Made by a program: the position numbers and the translations under genes. DNA of 64,000 nucleotides from Morella rubra (Eukaryota; Streptophyta; Magnoliopsida; Fagales; Myricaceae), in NCBI GenBank assembly GCA_003952965.2, contig CM025855.1, positions 21,577,122 to 21,641,121 of the forward strand, written 5' to 3'. Positions within the stretch are counted from its first letter, which is position 1; every line of letters begins with the position of its first letter. Positions 24,383 to 34,543 of this stretch are shown here, piece after piece. The notes beneath the pieces are model-generated. The model saw only the letters and a program-made list of their open reading frames with translations. It did not search any database and was not told the origin of the DNA.

Positions 24383-25628
24383 TGTACGAATAATGCCCTA
24401 AAAATCATTTGTCTGAATATTATTTATTTAGATATCACATGTTTATATTTATTTATTGGGTAATATAATATGATATAAAATGTTACATAGATATTATTAA
24501 ATAATATAAGTATGACTCTTCGGTTCCTTGTTCACTTGATGTTTTGTTCTAGGGCAAGATACATATTGATGTACGATATGTCTACATTTGTTGTGTCTCT
24601 ATTTAATAGGATGATAGACTTTGTCATTGAGGTGGTGACCTTAAGCAAACGAGTGGGTGCAATGTAAAAGTACACGCACTGAACGGGAGCAAATATGAAT
24701 ACATTTTGAAAGTGATTATTGATATTGAGAAAGTATTCAACACAATTGGTTTATTGTATCCTTAGACCTAAGAGGTTTATATTGATATATTTGTTATGTA
24801 CTTATGCTTTGACCGAGTCATTTGGTGATGATCTTTCTAGGTCAAAGATTCCAGATAACGTTGGGTCTTGTACATAATAATGAATTTGTATAAATGCTTA
24901 ATAAGGAATCCATAAGCCTCTTGATGAGGCAGTATATTCAATATATCTGTATAAAGTTAGACTATATAAGAATCAATTGGCCAATGTATTTTGTGAAAAT
25001 GTTTTTCAAAATTAATATATATTATATTTTTATTTGTGAAATTGTTTTGGAAACAATTGATAAACAAGTTACAGATTGTGAATTGAGAATAATATGGGTT
25101 AGGGACTTAAACGATGATACGGTCCTATTAACTCATGTGGAATATAATATGGTGGAAGGATAAATAAACGAATAATTGTAAGCATAAGGGATTTCACAAA
25201 TCAATCTCAAATACTCGGGGTAAATTGTGATATGTTAATGAACATGATCACAATTAGTAGAAGCCTAAAATTCAGAATAAAAGAATATAAGGGAGTTAAT
25301 GAAAAAAGAGTTTTTCCATGTGATCCTACGGCCGAAATTTGATGTCCATAATGATCTTACGCTATATCACAGCTAGAGTTCAGAAAAAGACTATAAGACA
25401 TATTTTTCTAGAAAGTTGGCTATTATGAGTTTAGGAAACCTTGTGACGGCTATGAGGCGTGGAAAGGAAAGAAGCAGAACATTTGGGTTGCTCAATTGTG
25501 AAATTAAAGACTTAAGGTGTGAGATCAACAAGACTTGAAGATTATCGAAGATAGAAGATTCAATCGCATGCAAGTTCAAGATCGTTTGTTAAATCAAGTA
25601 AGTATAATTTTTCGCAGGTAAACTTTCA
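24383..25628 (+). mobile_element. Solo copia-type LTR (1246 bp) with GATTT duplication
   Basis: The block starts TGTACGAATAATGCCCTAAA and ends ..AACTTTCA, with TG..CA ends. It is flanked by GATTT at 24378-24382 and 25629-25633. The ATATGCCCTAAAATCATTT-like opening is the style of Angela/Tork-type copia LTRs and recurs at 29447. No gag-pol lies inside, so it is either a solo LTR produced by LTR-LTR recombination or a very short element. Confidence 0.7.
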
Positions 25629-25633
25629 GATTT

Positions 25634-25840
25634 TGTCTACAAAGCTAGGCCATTGCTAACGATAAAGTAGAAAGCATAGCCTAAAATTACTATTCAAATG
25701 AAAAAAAATATTATAGAGGCTATTTATTGTCGCCACATAAGCTCCACAGAATCGAAACATACTAACGGCAGGAATGTGTGTCATTACTGACACCATTAAA
25801 GGTTGTCAAAACTGAATTGGAGGATTATTAGCCACCACAA
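25634..25840. other. Resumed CACTA-like interior
   Basis: This continues the sequence broken at 24382. It contains TAACGGCAGGAATG and ATTACTGACACC words resembling the degenerate subterminal repeats of CACTA elements. No coding frame. Confidence 0.3.
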
Positions 25841-26148
25841 TAAAATCTCATTGACGGTGGCATTTGAAAATCGATCCTAAAATAGAGGTGGTATTAGGGT
25901 TGGTGAAAAGTGAAAAAATTTTGAGTTGTAACATGTAAATGTTAAAAATTTTGGGATAGTAATGATTGATGGTTGTTATTTTGGAATGTGTGTAAAGGAG
26001 ATATGAGTGTTTTTTTTATTTAAAAAAAAAAAAGAAAAAACAAATGAACAAGTAAACTGCTACAATGTATATGTACAATACCCTTCCGTGCCCGTTCTTT
26101 CAGTTACAAACGTGTTTGCATGTTTTGCCTTTCTTTTAACTTCTCATT

Positions 26149-27469
26149 TGTGAGTCCAAAAATCAACCAAAGAGGGGGGTGAATTGGATATATAAAAAAT
26201 TTATCCCCTTTTTGATAAAAACTCATATCTGAAAAATATCTTTTTGGTTTAGCAAATAAAATGCAGATTTGAATATGTTTAATGACAAGCCCAAAGATAA
26301 AATGTCCAAATAGCAATAAATGAAAGCAATAAGTATGAGAGTAGGGAAGAAAGATAACACCGTTATTTTTAGGTGGTTCGTCCAAGACTTGCCTACGTCC
26401 ACCCTTAAGGCTATTGCTTCCTTGGGCTTCTCCACTATAATCCAATAGTGTCTACAACTTAGCTTTCGGGTGCTAAGTAACCGTTACAAGAGTTTTTCCG
26501 AGCTCACTCTTCAACTTGTCACAAATCTCCAATCCTATGAGATTTCTTCTATCCTCATGGAAGGCCCAAGTGTATCTCACACTCAAAGGTTTCTCAAAGT
26601 TTAATGAGAGGAATGAATAAACAATAGCTCTCAAAGCCAAATCAGTAAACAAAGCTTAGTAAATAGCTACAAGACAAGATCTAATGATGATGACAGCAAT
26701 GGCAGACCAAATCTTCTTGGAAAACGTGCAGCCTTTTGTCTTTTGAGTTTTTCTCTCACTTTTTGAAAGCTTGGTCGGCAATGATGATGTAGAGAGGCAA
26801 AAAATGTGCAAAAGCCTCATTTTCTCTTTCCATAAGGTTCCCTTTATAAGTCTTCAGTCTTGAGGGGTCCAAAGGGCCTTTTTGGAATGTTGGAGAGGTG
26901 CCCTAAGTGCCACATCATCTTGATTAGTGTGCTGAGCGTTGATTTTTAAAAACAACGATCTCGCAATATGTGTCGACACATATACACCTATGTGTCAATA
27001 CCTTCATCGAGTCTGGAACTTGCTTGCAGGTGCCTGTGGCATGTGTCGACACTTCCTGCACCATGTGTCGACACCATCTTTACATGTGTTGACACTTTGC
27101 TTCCCATGTATTGACACCATCGAAATGACAGTTTGGCTTCTTTGCTATGTGTTAACTCTATATCAATCATGTATCGACACCATCTTCCCATGTGTCGACA
27201 CTATGCTTCATATGTGTCGACACCATATTGGCGGATGGAGTTTTTCAGTGCTTTTTGATATCCAATCTTCTTCAATTCAACACGAAAACTCCTACAATAA
27301 AAAATATCATAGTTTAAGTGCAAACCATGGTGTTTAAATCAAATGTAGAGCATAAAAAATTAACGATAAAGTTTAAATACAATTGAGTACTCTTGAATTG
27401 AATAGTGGATTGACAACCACATATCATCAAAATCAAGTTAGATAGCTCAAGATCAATCTTGGGCTAACA
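26149..27469 (-). mobile_element. Solo copia-type LTR (1321 bp) with TCATT duplication
   Basis: On the minus strand it reads TGTTAGCCCAAGATTGATC ... TTGGACTCACA. It is bounded by TCATT at 26144-26148 and 27470-27474. Orientation is taken from a GGTGGACGTAGGCAAGTC..GAACCACC block (about 26370-26405, minus), which has the U5 style of plant copia LTRs, and from the CAATTCACCCCCC stretch near its 3' end. A TATAAAGGG (minus, about 26848) is a candidate promoter. There is no internal coding region. The same family occurs at 33965-34543 and probably at 54190-54693. Confidence 0.75.
26960..27235. repeat. TGTCGACAC-rich minisatellite inside the LTR
   Basis: About ten irregularly spaced copies of ATGTGTCGACAC or single-base variants (TGTTGACAC, TATTGACACC, TATCGACACC). 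The core TGTCGACA is palindromic. Related words occur at 54360-54400 and, more diverged, at 61667-61735. Spacers differ in length and sequence, so this is not a CRISPR array. Confidence 0.7.
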
Positions 27470-27787
27470 TCATTTCATAAAATCTCATCGACAGTGGCGT
27501 TTGAAAATCAATGCTAAAATAGAGGTGGTATTGGGGTTGGTGAAAAGTGATAAAATTTTGAGGTGTGTTTGTGTAGATGTTGAAAATTTTGGGATAGTAA
27601 TGATTGATGGTTGTTATTTTGAGATGTGTGTATAGGAGAGGTTGTTTTTTTTCTTTATTTAAAAAGAAAAAACAAATGACCGTGTAAACTGCTACAACGT
27701 ACGTGTATAGTACCCTTTAGTGTCAGTTCTTTATGTTACAAACGTGTTTGCACGTTTTGCCTTTTTTTTTTTTAACTTCTCATTTCA

Positions 27788-28739
27788 TAAAAGTGAAAAA
27801 TCCTGAAGCTAGAATTAAACTTAAATTATATATATCCTTTTTATTCTTGCATTATATATATCCTTTTTATTTGCTGTGTGAAAATGTAAAAATCTAGGAC
27901 GAAATTTTTTCCTTTTTAATTTATACATGTTGTCCTCAGACAACTAGTTTTTTTTTCTAATAATAACGTAGAATTTTTTCCCATCCATCCATAAAATCCA
28001 ATAGATCCAAAATAATAGACAACGTTCATAGACAAACACTTTGAAGCAAAACTAGCCGATGGCCTATCTCAGTAGTGAGGATAAAGGTCTAACATTCATT
28101 CATATGCATAACAAATGGCCTATGTACTCTAATTTAAAAGGACTATGATGACGGATCATGACAAACAAAAGCAAGCACAGACATGCACAACAATAAGTCC
28201 ACACCCACAACATCCAAAGCAAATCCACCACTTTCGCTGTCCTCGATGGTCCAATTGTGCGATGACAACCATGCCCCATACGACCGTGATGCGGTGCGTC
28301 GCCCTCATCACCCAAAGAAACCCCCGCGGTGGTCCTACAAAATGTTTAGAAATTGATTAATAGATTAGTCTCACAATAACATATACAATGATAACCTAAG
28401 TTATCAAAACGCGATTACTAACCACATGTAACGAGCAACAAAAGAACCACCGTCCATAATTTTGATCTGTCCTGGCCATATATAACAGCATTCGACCACC
28501 TCCGTAGCAACAATATGGTGGGTCCATGTGGATGGTGTTAGCTATGTGGAGAGAGTCTACACATGATGTGCACTAATCTCTTAACATCAATTATGGCTAA
28601 AAAAAGATAATATGAATTTACAACTAAAATCAATACAAATAACGCAAGTTATATTCAAACAACCCAAATGTCAATATATGCCACCCTGTTTACCGTCAAG
28701 TTTAGTTATTAATCTGTACACAATCCTAATTTATAAAGC
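27788..28739. other. Spacer upstream of the Harbinger relic
   Basis: No protein family was recognised on either strand. It probably includes the 3' non-coding side of the minus-strand Harbinger element, but no terminal inverted repeat could be fixed. Confidence 0.3.
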
Positions 28740-29445
28740 AATTAAGTTATCTGCCTTAGTAGCCCACACCATTGCAGCTATTTCGTCACCTAGCTTGCAT
28801 CATGAGGGCATTATATCGCCAAAATCGGGTTCGTTGTCACCATCATCATTGGACTATTATTCGACCTTGGGGCACTCTCGGGATCCGCATACTGGGCAAA
28901 AAGTTGTCATTTGTGTCATACAATTTGATGAAGTTGTGAATAACACAACATACCATGACCAACAACGCTTGGGTGGCCAAGTCATAATTGGTCATCTTCT
29001 TAAATATCTTGAAACGTCCTTTCAGCACTACAAAGGTTCTTTCTATCACATTCCACAGCGAGTTATGATTTTTATTGAACAGCTCCCTTGGGCCCCTTGT
29101 TGCTCGTGTATCTTGGAAGTCTCTCAAATGATACCTCTCCCCCTTGTAAGGTGGAAGGAAGCCCTATTGGTATGGGTAGCCTAAATCTACCGCATAGAAT
29201 TGCCCTGAAAACACAAGTTTATCGAGAATTACTAATGATTTTTGACATCATACTTTTCCAAGGTAGAAAGCCTCCAAGTGTGTAGAGTTGGATTACCTGG
29301 GTGTGGAACAAGAAATGCAAGATCTGTTCTATAAAGCACATCTTGCAGTATTTTGTCATCGTGTGTAGATCCTTCTTGTCCATTATACACTAACGTAAAT
29401 AGCATATCAAAATCACAGATAACGAGGACATTCTGTGTCATTAAT
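28740..29445 (-). pseudogene. PIF/Harbinger-type transposase (DDE_Tnp_4) relic
   Basis: Minus-strand frames give NVLVICDFDMLFTLVYNGQE and GSTHDDKILQDVLYR (29300-29440), then a shifted frame with GYPYQGF and ERYHLRDFQDTRATRGPREL. NVIERTFVVLKGRFKI follows at about 28990-29040, then ALLVMVCCVIHNFI and a C-terminal DEIAAMVWATK near 28760-28790. This is the order of HARBI1-like plant transposases. The catalytic Asp in CDFDM, the Asp in THDDK and the Glu of VIERTF are visible. A frame change lies near 29230. The N-terminal half is absent, because the element is cut at 29446 by copia LTR sequence. Confidence 0.8.
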
Positions 29446-29446
29446 G

Positions 29447-29587
29447 TTAGAGATATGCCCTTAAAATCATTTACTACAATAATTATGAGATCATTATTTC
29501 ATTTATTGTCACATGTATTTAATATTTGTTGGGTATAATGTTGTAACACAAGATGTTATGCAGTTATATTGTTAAGTGAAATTGTAG
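29447..29587 (+). mobile_element. 5' fragment of a copia-type LTR
   Basis: TGTTAGAGATATGCCCTTAA followed by AATCATTTAC..TATTTGTTGGGTATAATG parallels the opening of the LTR at 24383. Only about 140 bp remain before a different LTR terminus (TGTAATTCCAAGG) begins at 29588. It interrupts the Harbinger transposase. Confidence 0.5.
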
Positions 29588-30150
29588 ATGTAATTCCAAG
29601 GATTAAAGCAACTCAAGAGGGGGTGATTTGGGTTTTAAAACTTTTTCGAAACTCACCCTTAAGGATGTGTTTGCTGCTTTAAGTTTCACAAAGAGAAACG
29701 ATTGCAATAAAGGATTAAACACACGAATGAATTGCCATACCCTGAGCTTTTAAACATCATATACATATTGTTTATGATATCTTGTTTGTGATTAGTAGTG
29801 CATTTAAGGGATACATAGTGACTACGAGAGATTATTTAGTACTTGAGATACTAAGTTCGAAACTTGATTAGGACATGACATTGGGATTTAAGCTCGCAAC
29901 TGGATCTCGAAACCTTGATTAGGACATGATTTAGTGAGATTTGGAGTTTGTATGCAACTAGGTTGTTATTCAAAATGTTAAGGGGCTTGTATTGGATCAA
30001 TTTTATTTTTTTAAGCTAGAAGGACGTTTTTTTCTTGAAAACTGAACCATATGATTTTTACTCTACTAATATGTCGGGAGTTTATCCATGAGTTTATAGT
30101 TCAATTTTGGAGACTTTTTATTTTTCGAAAGCTAGTAGGTTGATTTTTGA

Positions 30151-30254
30151 AATTGTGGATAAAGATGAATTGCGGATATAAATGAATTGTGGATAGAGAT
30201 GAATTGTGGATAGAGATGACTTGTGGATAGAGATAAAATTATGGATAGAGATGA
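30151..30254. repeat. 17-bp minisatellite, six units
   Basis: Six head-to-tail units of AATTGTGGATAGAGATG with one to three substitutions each. It lies about 230 bp upstream of the LTR TATA box. Confidence 0.8.
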
Positions 30255-30477
30255 CACATAGGAAGCACGATGAATCAAGGCTAAAAAGCACGACTAAAAA
30301 GGCTAAACCTAGAGGAGCACAAATTGTCGAACCGTAGGAGTTTCGGCGGTGACTCGCCATAGCTACCTTGCCTTGCAGCTGCTATAGGTTGCTAGGTGTC
30401 GACGTGAGGTGAATGTAGCCTTTTAAGTCACTAAACTAGCCTAGACATGTGTCGCGATGTGACGAACTGAGCTTGCC

Positions 30478-30485
30478 TATAAATA
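30478..30485 (+). promoter_or_regulatory. TATA box of the gypsy-type LTR
   Basis: TATAAATA within CCTATAAATAAGGGG is the best TATA match in this LTR. It is placed about one third of the way into it, consistent with a U3/R border. Confidence 0.5.
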
Positions 30486-32639
30486 AGGGGTGGCCGGCCA
30501 TTTAAACTTACACCATCTCATTAGCAAATTGTGGGTTAAGATTGAGATTAGTAGAGAAGTAAAGTAGAAGGAAGAAGAAGAAAATCGCTTAGTGAAGATT
30601 AATGAAGATCAAACTCGCTTAGAGGTAAAGTTTAGTTTGGTTATCTTTGATTTCAATTCTTAAGTTTTCAAGATGATTTGTGAATCTCTTGTATTTCTTA
30701 TTCTAGCATCTCTTGATGTTGTTAGTATTTTTCTATTCTTCCTATTGTTCTTGATGTTCTTCATGTTCTTGACAAAGAATAAGCTCATCCTTTTGAAAAA
30801 CTATCATTTTCAAAGTTCGATTCGTTTTCAAGTTGTTTTTCAACTTTGATCCGTTTCTTTTCAAAATTTCTTCCAAAAGTTATTTTTCAAGGTTTGAACA
30901 TGTTTTCTTTCCTTCTGATTTCAATACTTTTTTATGTCAAAATTGGTATTTTCTACGTGGTGATTAAGCCGGTTTTTAACTGAGAAATCAAATTGTTGTT
31001 TTTGTCTTTACAACACTTTCCTTTGAGAAATGTTTTATAATGTTCCGATGATGGAAATGAGTTATGGAAAAACATATCATAAATGAGATGTATGAGTGTT
31101 GATATGAGACATGCATACTTAACTTGTACGTTGGAAAAGAATATTTTGATGTTCAAGTATGGTTAAGTGTTGCATATCATAAATGATATGTATGGGCGTT
31201 GACATGAGACATGCATACTTAACACATACTGTGAAGACGTGATAGTACTATGCACAAGAGGATGTTCACTTGTTGTGACATTCTGGCCTTTCCGTCGTAC
31301 GCGGAAAGATCCTTTGTGAGAGTACCGTATTCTACTCTGGGAGTATTACGTATTCTACTCTGGAGTAATGCGCAAAACATGAGGTTACTTGTAACCCATC
31401 ACTCTGGCCAAGTGATTCACTCTAAAGAGTGAGAGGAGTGGTGATTAAGAATTGAAAAATGGAAAAGATCATTATTTAAGAATTAAGTCTTTTCATTTTC
31501 TTTCTTCTTCTGTTTTGAGATTTTACTGATGAACGAGTTTTCTTTAATATATTGTTCTTGTATCTGCTGTCTGTCTAACCACTAGCTTTATTGAGTCATT
31601 TGGACTCACTGTTGTTTGTTAAATTCTTTTAGCAGATGTTCAGAATGTACCTGGGAGAATTTACTTAGATTTTGACTCATGAGGTCTTGATACTAAGCTG
31701 GTAGTTGGGTCTGGGTCACTAAGAACCTAGACATCATCGTTGAGAGCGTCCTGATTATATTTTCTAGTGATGATGAAGAGGAAGAGTAGAAGAGAATAAG
31801 ATAAAGACCTATGTAGATTGTACTAAATTTAGTAGTTATTCTACCATGTTTTGTAGACGTACATAGAAAGCAGAATTGATACTCTTTTGTGATACAATGG
31901 TTGGAATAAAGGGTCATGGTGGTGTTTATTTCTTAGAATCCTATTACTTTAACGATCCTCCCACTGGTTGTAACCTCAGTTTAATAGCGGCGTCCATTAC
32001 TATAAGACAACGCTTGAGGTCTTCACAGTCCAGGCTATTACATGAATATCGCAACTCAAATATGTAATTTATACTTTGAATAATAAACTGGTAGCACAAA
32101 GTAAAGAGATAAGGGAAGAGAAGCAAACACAAGATTTTTAGGTGGTTTGGCAAACCCGCCTACATCCACCTCTCAATCTCCTTTACCAAGTATTGAGGTT
32201 TCTCCACTAAGATCCCTTCAACCAAAGGAAAGGTTTCCTTACACTGAGCTTGAGAAACACCTTTTTAAGCCTCAAGAACGAGTTTGAGAACAATCCTTTC
32301 CAAACTTCTCCTTTTGATGAACAACTCTCATCGAAAGGAAATAAGAGAATCACTCTCTTAGAAATGTAGAAGGATGAACGGAAATGCCCACTAAGACTCC
32401 CTTGATGGAGTAGATGTTACGATGAAATATTTCTATCTCTTAGGCTTCACACAATAATAATGATGTGAAAGTGATGATTACGTGTGAATGATGTTAAAAG
32501 TAGGATTCAAAAGTTTTTATCACTCTTAGCCTTGGCAAAATAATTTTGGTCCTTCAGTAACATTTATGAGGCTTAGGGATGACTTTAAATAGGCATCATA
32601 AGAAAACTAGCCTATTATAGCCTCAGCTACATCCTCATC

Positions 32640-33546
32640 CTTAGCCTCAGGCACATCCTCATCACTAGCCTAATGCTTAGGCACCCACTTACGTCTCGAA
32701 TTCTTCCTATATCCCATTCGGGTTAGGACGCATTATTAAACTCTTCACACTTAGTCAATGTGTCTTGCTCTCGAGAACTAAGTGCAATTCTGAAGTGTCT
32801 AAAGATCTTGGTAAACAGCAAACCATAAGGTAGATTCTTTTTCTGCTCACAAGCTGCTTCCATATGTTTGAGTATAATGTGAGGGAGGTTGAATCGTTGC
32901 TATCTCAAGAGATGCTCAACCACGAAGACATCCATGAAAGTCACCTCCTCTCGGTGTCCACCCCAAGGAATCAGATTATGAGTGCAAATCAAGTGAAGCA
33001 ACCTCGAACGAATTTTCAATTGGTTGGCATGGATTTTCCTAGGTGTATCAGCCGCTATAACATTCCTTAGGAGGTAAACTCGAGCTTCTCCATAATCAAA
33101 GCCCTTACACACAGGCCAAGTCTTAATCTTATAAGCTCAAGGCCTAACATGTAGAATGCCTGAGATATCTCCTAGTTTAACTTCATTCAACACAATCTCC
33201 CTTCCCCCAACCATACTTCTAATAGTAAACAAACCATGATCCTCATGCCTAACCATCAAATTATAAAAGAAATCCTAACATACTTAGGATAGACTTCATT
33301 ACCTATATCCATCAAACTTTCCTAACCTTGTTTCATAAAGAGACTTTCAATCTCAAAGTCTAAAAGTGAAGATACGTTCACTTTCCTTCCCCACATGACT
33401 TTTCTCTCTGAAAAGTTATTGTAAAACATCTCCGCACACTTAGAATTACGAAATAGGTAAGCAGGCTCACCCAACTGATCCTCTGTAGAACAAGATGATC
33501 CTGCTTCCTCTATCCTACTCTTGATAGCGTGCTTCGTTCTTGGCAT
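32640..33546 (-). pseudogene. 'Putative plant transposon protein' family ORF, broken
   Basis: The minus-strand start MPRTKHAIKSRIEEAGSS is followed by AYLFRNSKCAEMFYNNFSER and, in continuing frames, MVGGREIVLNEVKLGDISG, ARVYLLRNVIAADTPRK, IRSRLLHLICTHNLIPWG, VTFMDVFVVEHLL and KNLPYGLLFTKIFRHF. This is the layout I know from the plant-specific 'putative plant transposon protein' family (Transposase_32 in Pfam). Its members lie in non-autonomous repeats and have no proven activity. Stops follow FMKQG, HVRP and HLLR. It could alternatively be a gag-like ORF of a large retrotransposon derivative. Confidence 0.6.
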
Positions 33547-33964
33547 GATGATATTAGAATGAAAATGGAGAATGAAGAGCTGAAATTTGGAAATTTGGGG
33601 TTAGGGTTTCAAAATCCCTAAAATCTTCTTGCTAAGTGAATTTTGATATAAATCCATACAAAAACAGATGGGTTAGGCCAAAATGAAATAATTGGGATGA
33701 AGTTTAGGGCAAGTTATGGTGTTTTGTGAAGGATTTGAGAGGGTTAAGGACGAGAGAGACGAACCAATTCACGGGAAAAAGGGTTGCAGTCGACCACATA
33801 TGGACTGTGCTATATATAGCCTCGATGAGGCGGTCGATTACTTCGTGTAGCGGTTCCACATGGTAGACTGCTACAAAGAATAGTCACGAAAAATGAGGTT
33901 TTATGGGCCAAAAATGAAATGAGATGATGCATTTGATGAATGACAAACATGTAACATGACTTAA
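33547..33964 (-). promoter_or_regulatory. Leader and candidate promoter of the transposon-protein ORF
   Basis: On the minus strand GGCTATATATAGC (33808-33825) is followed by a CT-rich leader (CTCTCGTCCTTAACCCTC), an AAACCCTAACCCC segment near 33605 and the ATG at 33546. That arrangement looks like a gene promoter plus 5' UTR. Upstream lie repeated GGTCGA and TAGCGGTT-like words. Confidence 0.4.
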
Positions 33965-34543
33965 AGAGAAAAGACATCTTTCGCACATCTTTTGTCTCTC
34001 TACATCATCAATCTTGACCTAGCCTCCATTAAGTGAGAAAAGCGCCAAAGACAAGGGCTTTATGTTTTCCAAGAGATCTACTCTACTATTGCCGTCATCA
34101 TCATTATATCTTGTCTTGTAGCCATTTATTGAGCTTTGTTTTTGATGATCTAGCTTTGAGAGCTATTGTTTATTCATTCTTATCCTTAAACTTTAAGAAA
34201 CTTTTAAGTGTGGGAAACACTTGGGCCTACTTAGGAGAATAGAAGAAATCTCATAGGCTTTGAGATTTGTGTACGAGTTGAAGAGTAAGCTCGGGAAAAC
34301 TCTTTTAACTGTCACTTAGCACCCAGAAGCTGCGTTATATACACTATTGGAGTATAGTGAAGAAGCCCAAGGAAGGCAATAGCCTTGGGGTGGACATAGG
34401 CAAATCTTGGCTGAACCACCTAAAAATAATGATGTTATCTCTCTTCCCTAATCTTTACATTATCACTATTATTCATTGCTCATATTTAGCTATAGCATTA
34501 AACATTTTCATATCTGCATTTTTATTTGTTAAAAAGGAGTATT
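33965..34543 (+). mobile_element. Copia-type LTR fragment (same family as 26149-27469)
   Basis: It aligns in reverse with about 26223-26830. Shared blocks include AAGCCCAAGGAAGGCAATAG, GTGGACATAGGCAAATC and GAACCACCTAAAAATAA. It is interrupted at 34544 by the element ending at 38227, and a few bases resume after it (TTTCTGATCTGGGTGTT matches TTTTCAGATATGAGTTTT). A sequence at 51283-51303 (GGGTTGATATTTGGACTCACA) matches this family's 3' end, so the LTR may have been split again by the large CACTA-like element. Confidence 0.65.

Larger units (their letters stand above)
25841..27787. repeat. Tandem duplication (~310 bp x 2) split by a solo LTR
   Basis: Copy 1 occupies 25841-26148 (continuing at 27475-27477) and copy 2 occupies 27478-27787. 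Both begin TAAAATCTCAT and end TTAACTTCTCATTTCA, and they share TTTTGGGATAGTAATGATTG, AAACTGCTACAA and TTACAAACGTGTTTGCA. With the 26149-27469 LTR and its TCATT duplication removed, the two copies abut head to tail, so the tandem duplication preceded the LTR insertion. Confidence 0.75.
29733..32042 (+). mobile_element. Gypsy-type solo LTR (2310 bp) with TGAAT duplication
   Basis: It starts TGCCATACCCTGAGC and ends GGCTATTACA, flanked by TGAAT at 29728-29732 and 32043-32047. It carries a TATA box (TATAAATA, 30478-30485) followed by a purine-rich leader, the TGAGTC..GACTCA palindrome at 31590-31609, and a short acidic frame after it. Its last ~660 bp match 1-723. A direct repeat pair (31070-31122 and 31174-31226) lies inside. 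No internal region or second LTR is present, so it is probably a solo LTR. Plus orientation is inferred from the TATA position. Confidence 0.7.
29588..32620 (-). mobile_element. Minus-strand copia-like LTR split by a gypsy-type solo LTR
   Basis: Two parts, 29588-29732 and 32048-~32620, join when the 29733-32042 element is removed. On the minus strand the joined sequence has a GGTGGATGTAGGCGGGTTTG..AAACCACC U5-like block (about 32140-32170), then the distal part with AATCACCCCCTCTTGAG and a TTGGAATTACA end. A TATTTAAA (minus, about 32587) could be its TATA box. The 5' limit is not resolved. It lies directly downstream of the minus-strand ORF at 32640-33546, as a 3' LTR would. Confidence 0.5.

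Noticed and set aside
26960..27235. Possible CRISPR-like array of TGTCGACAC repeats
   Set aside because: Repeats are short, palindromic and variable, spacers are irregular, no cas genes are present, and the DNA is a plant LTR.
28100..28360. Opposed 71-codon ORFs
   Set aside because: No recognisable family, and the two frames simply overlap each other. Left as spacer.
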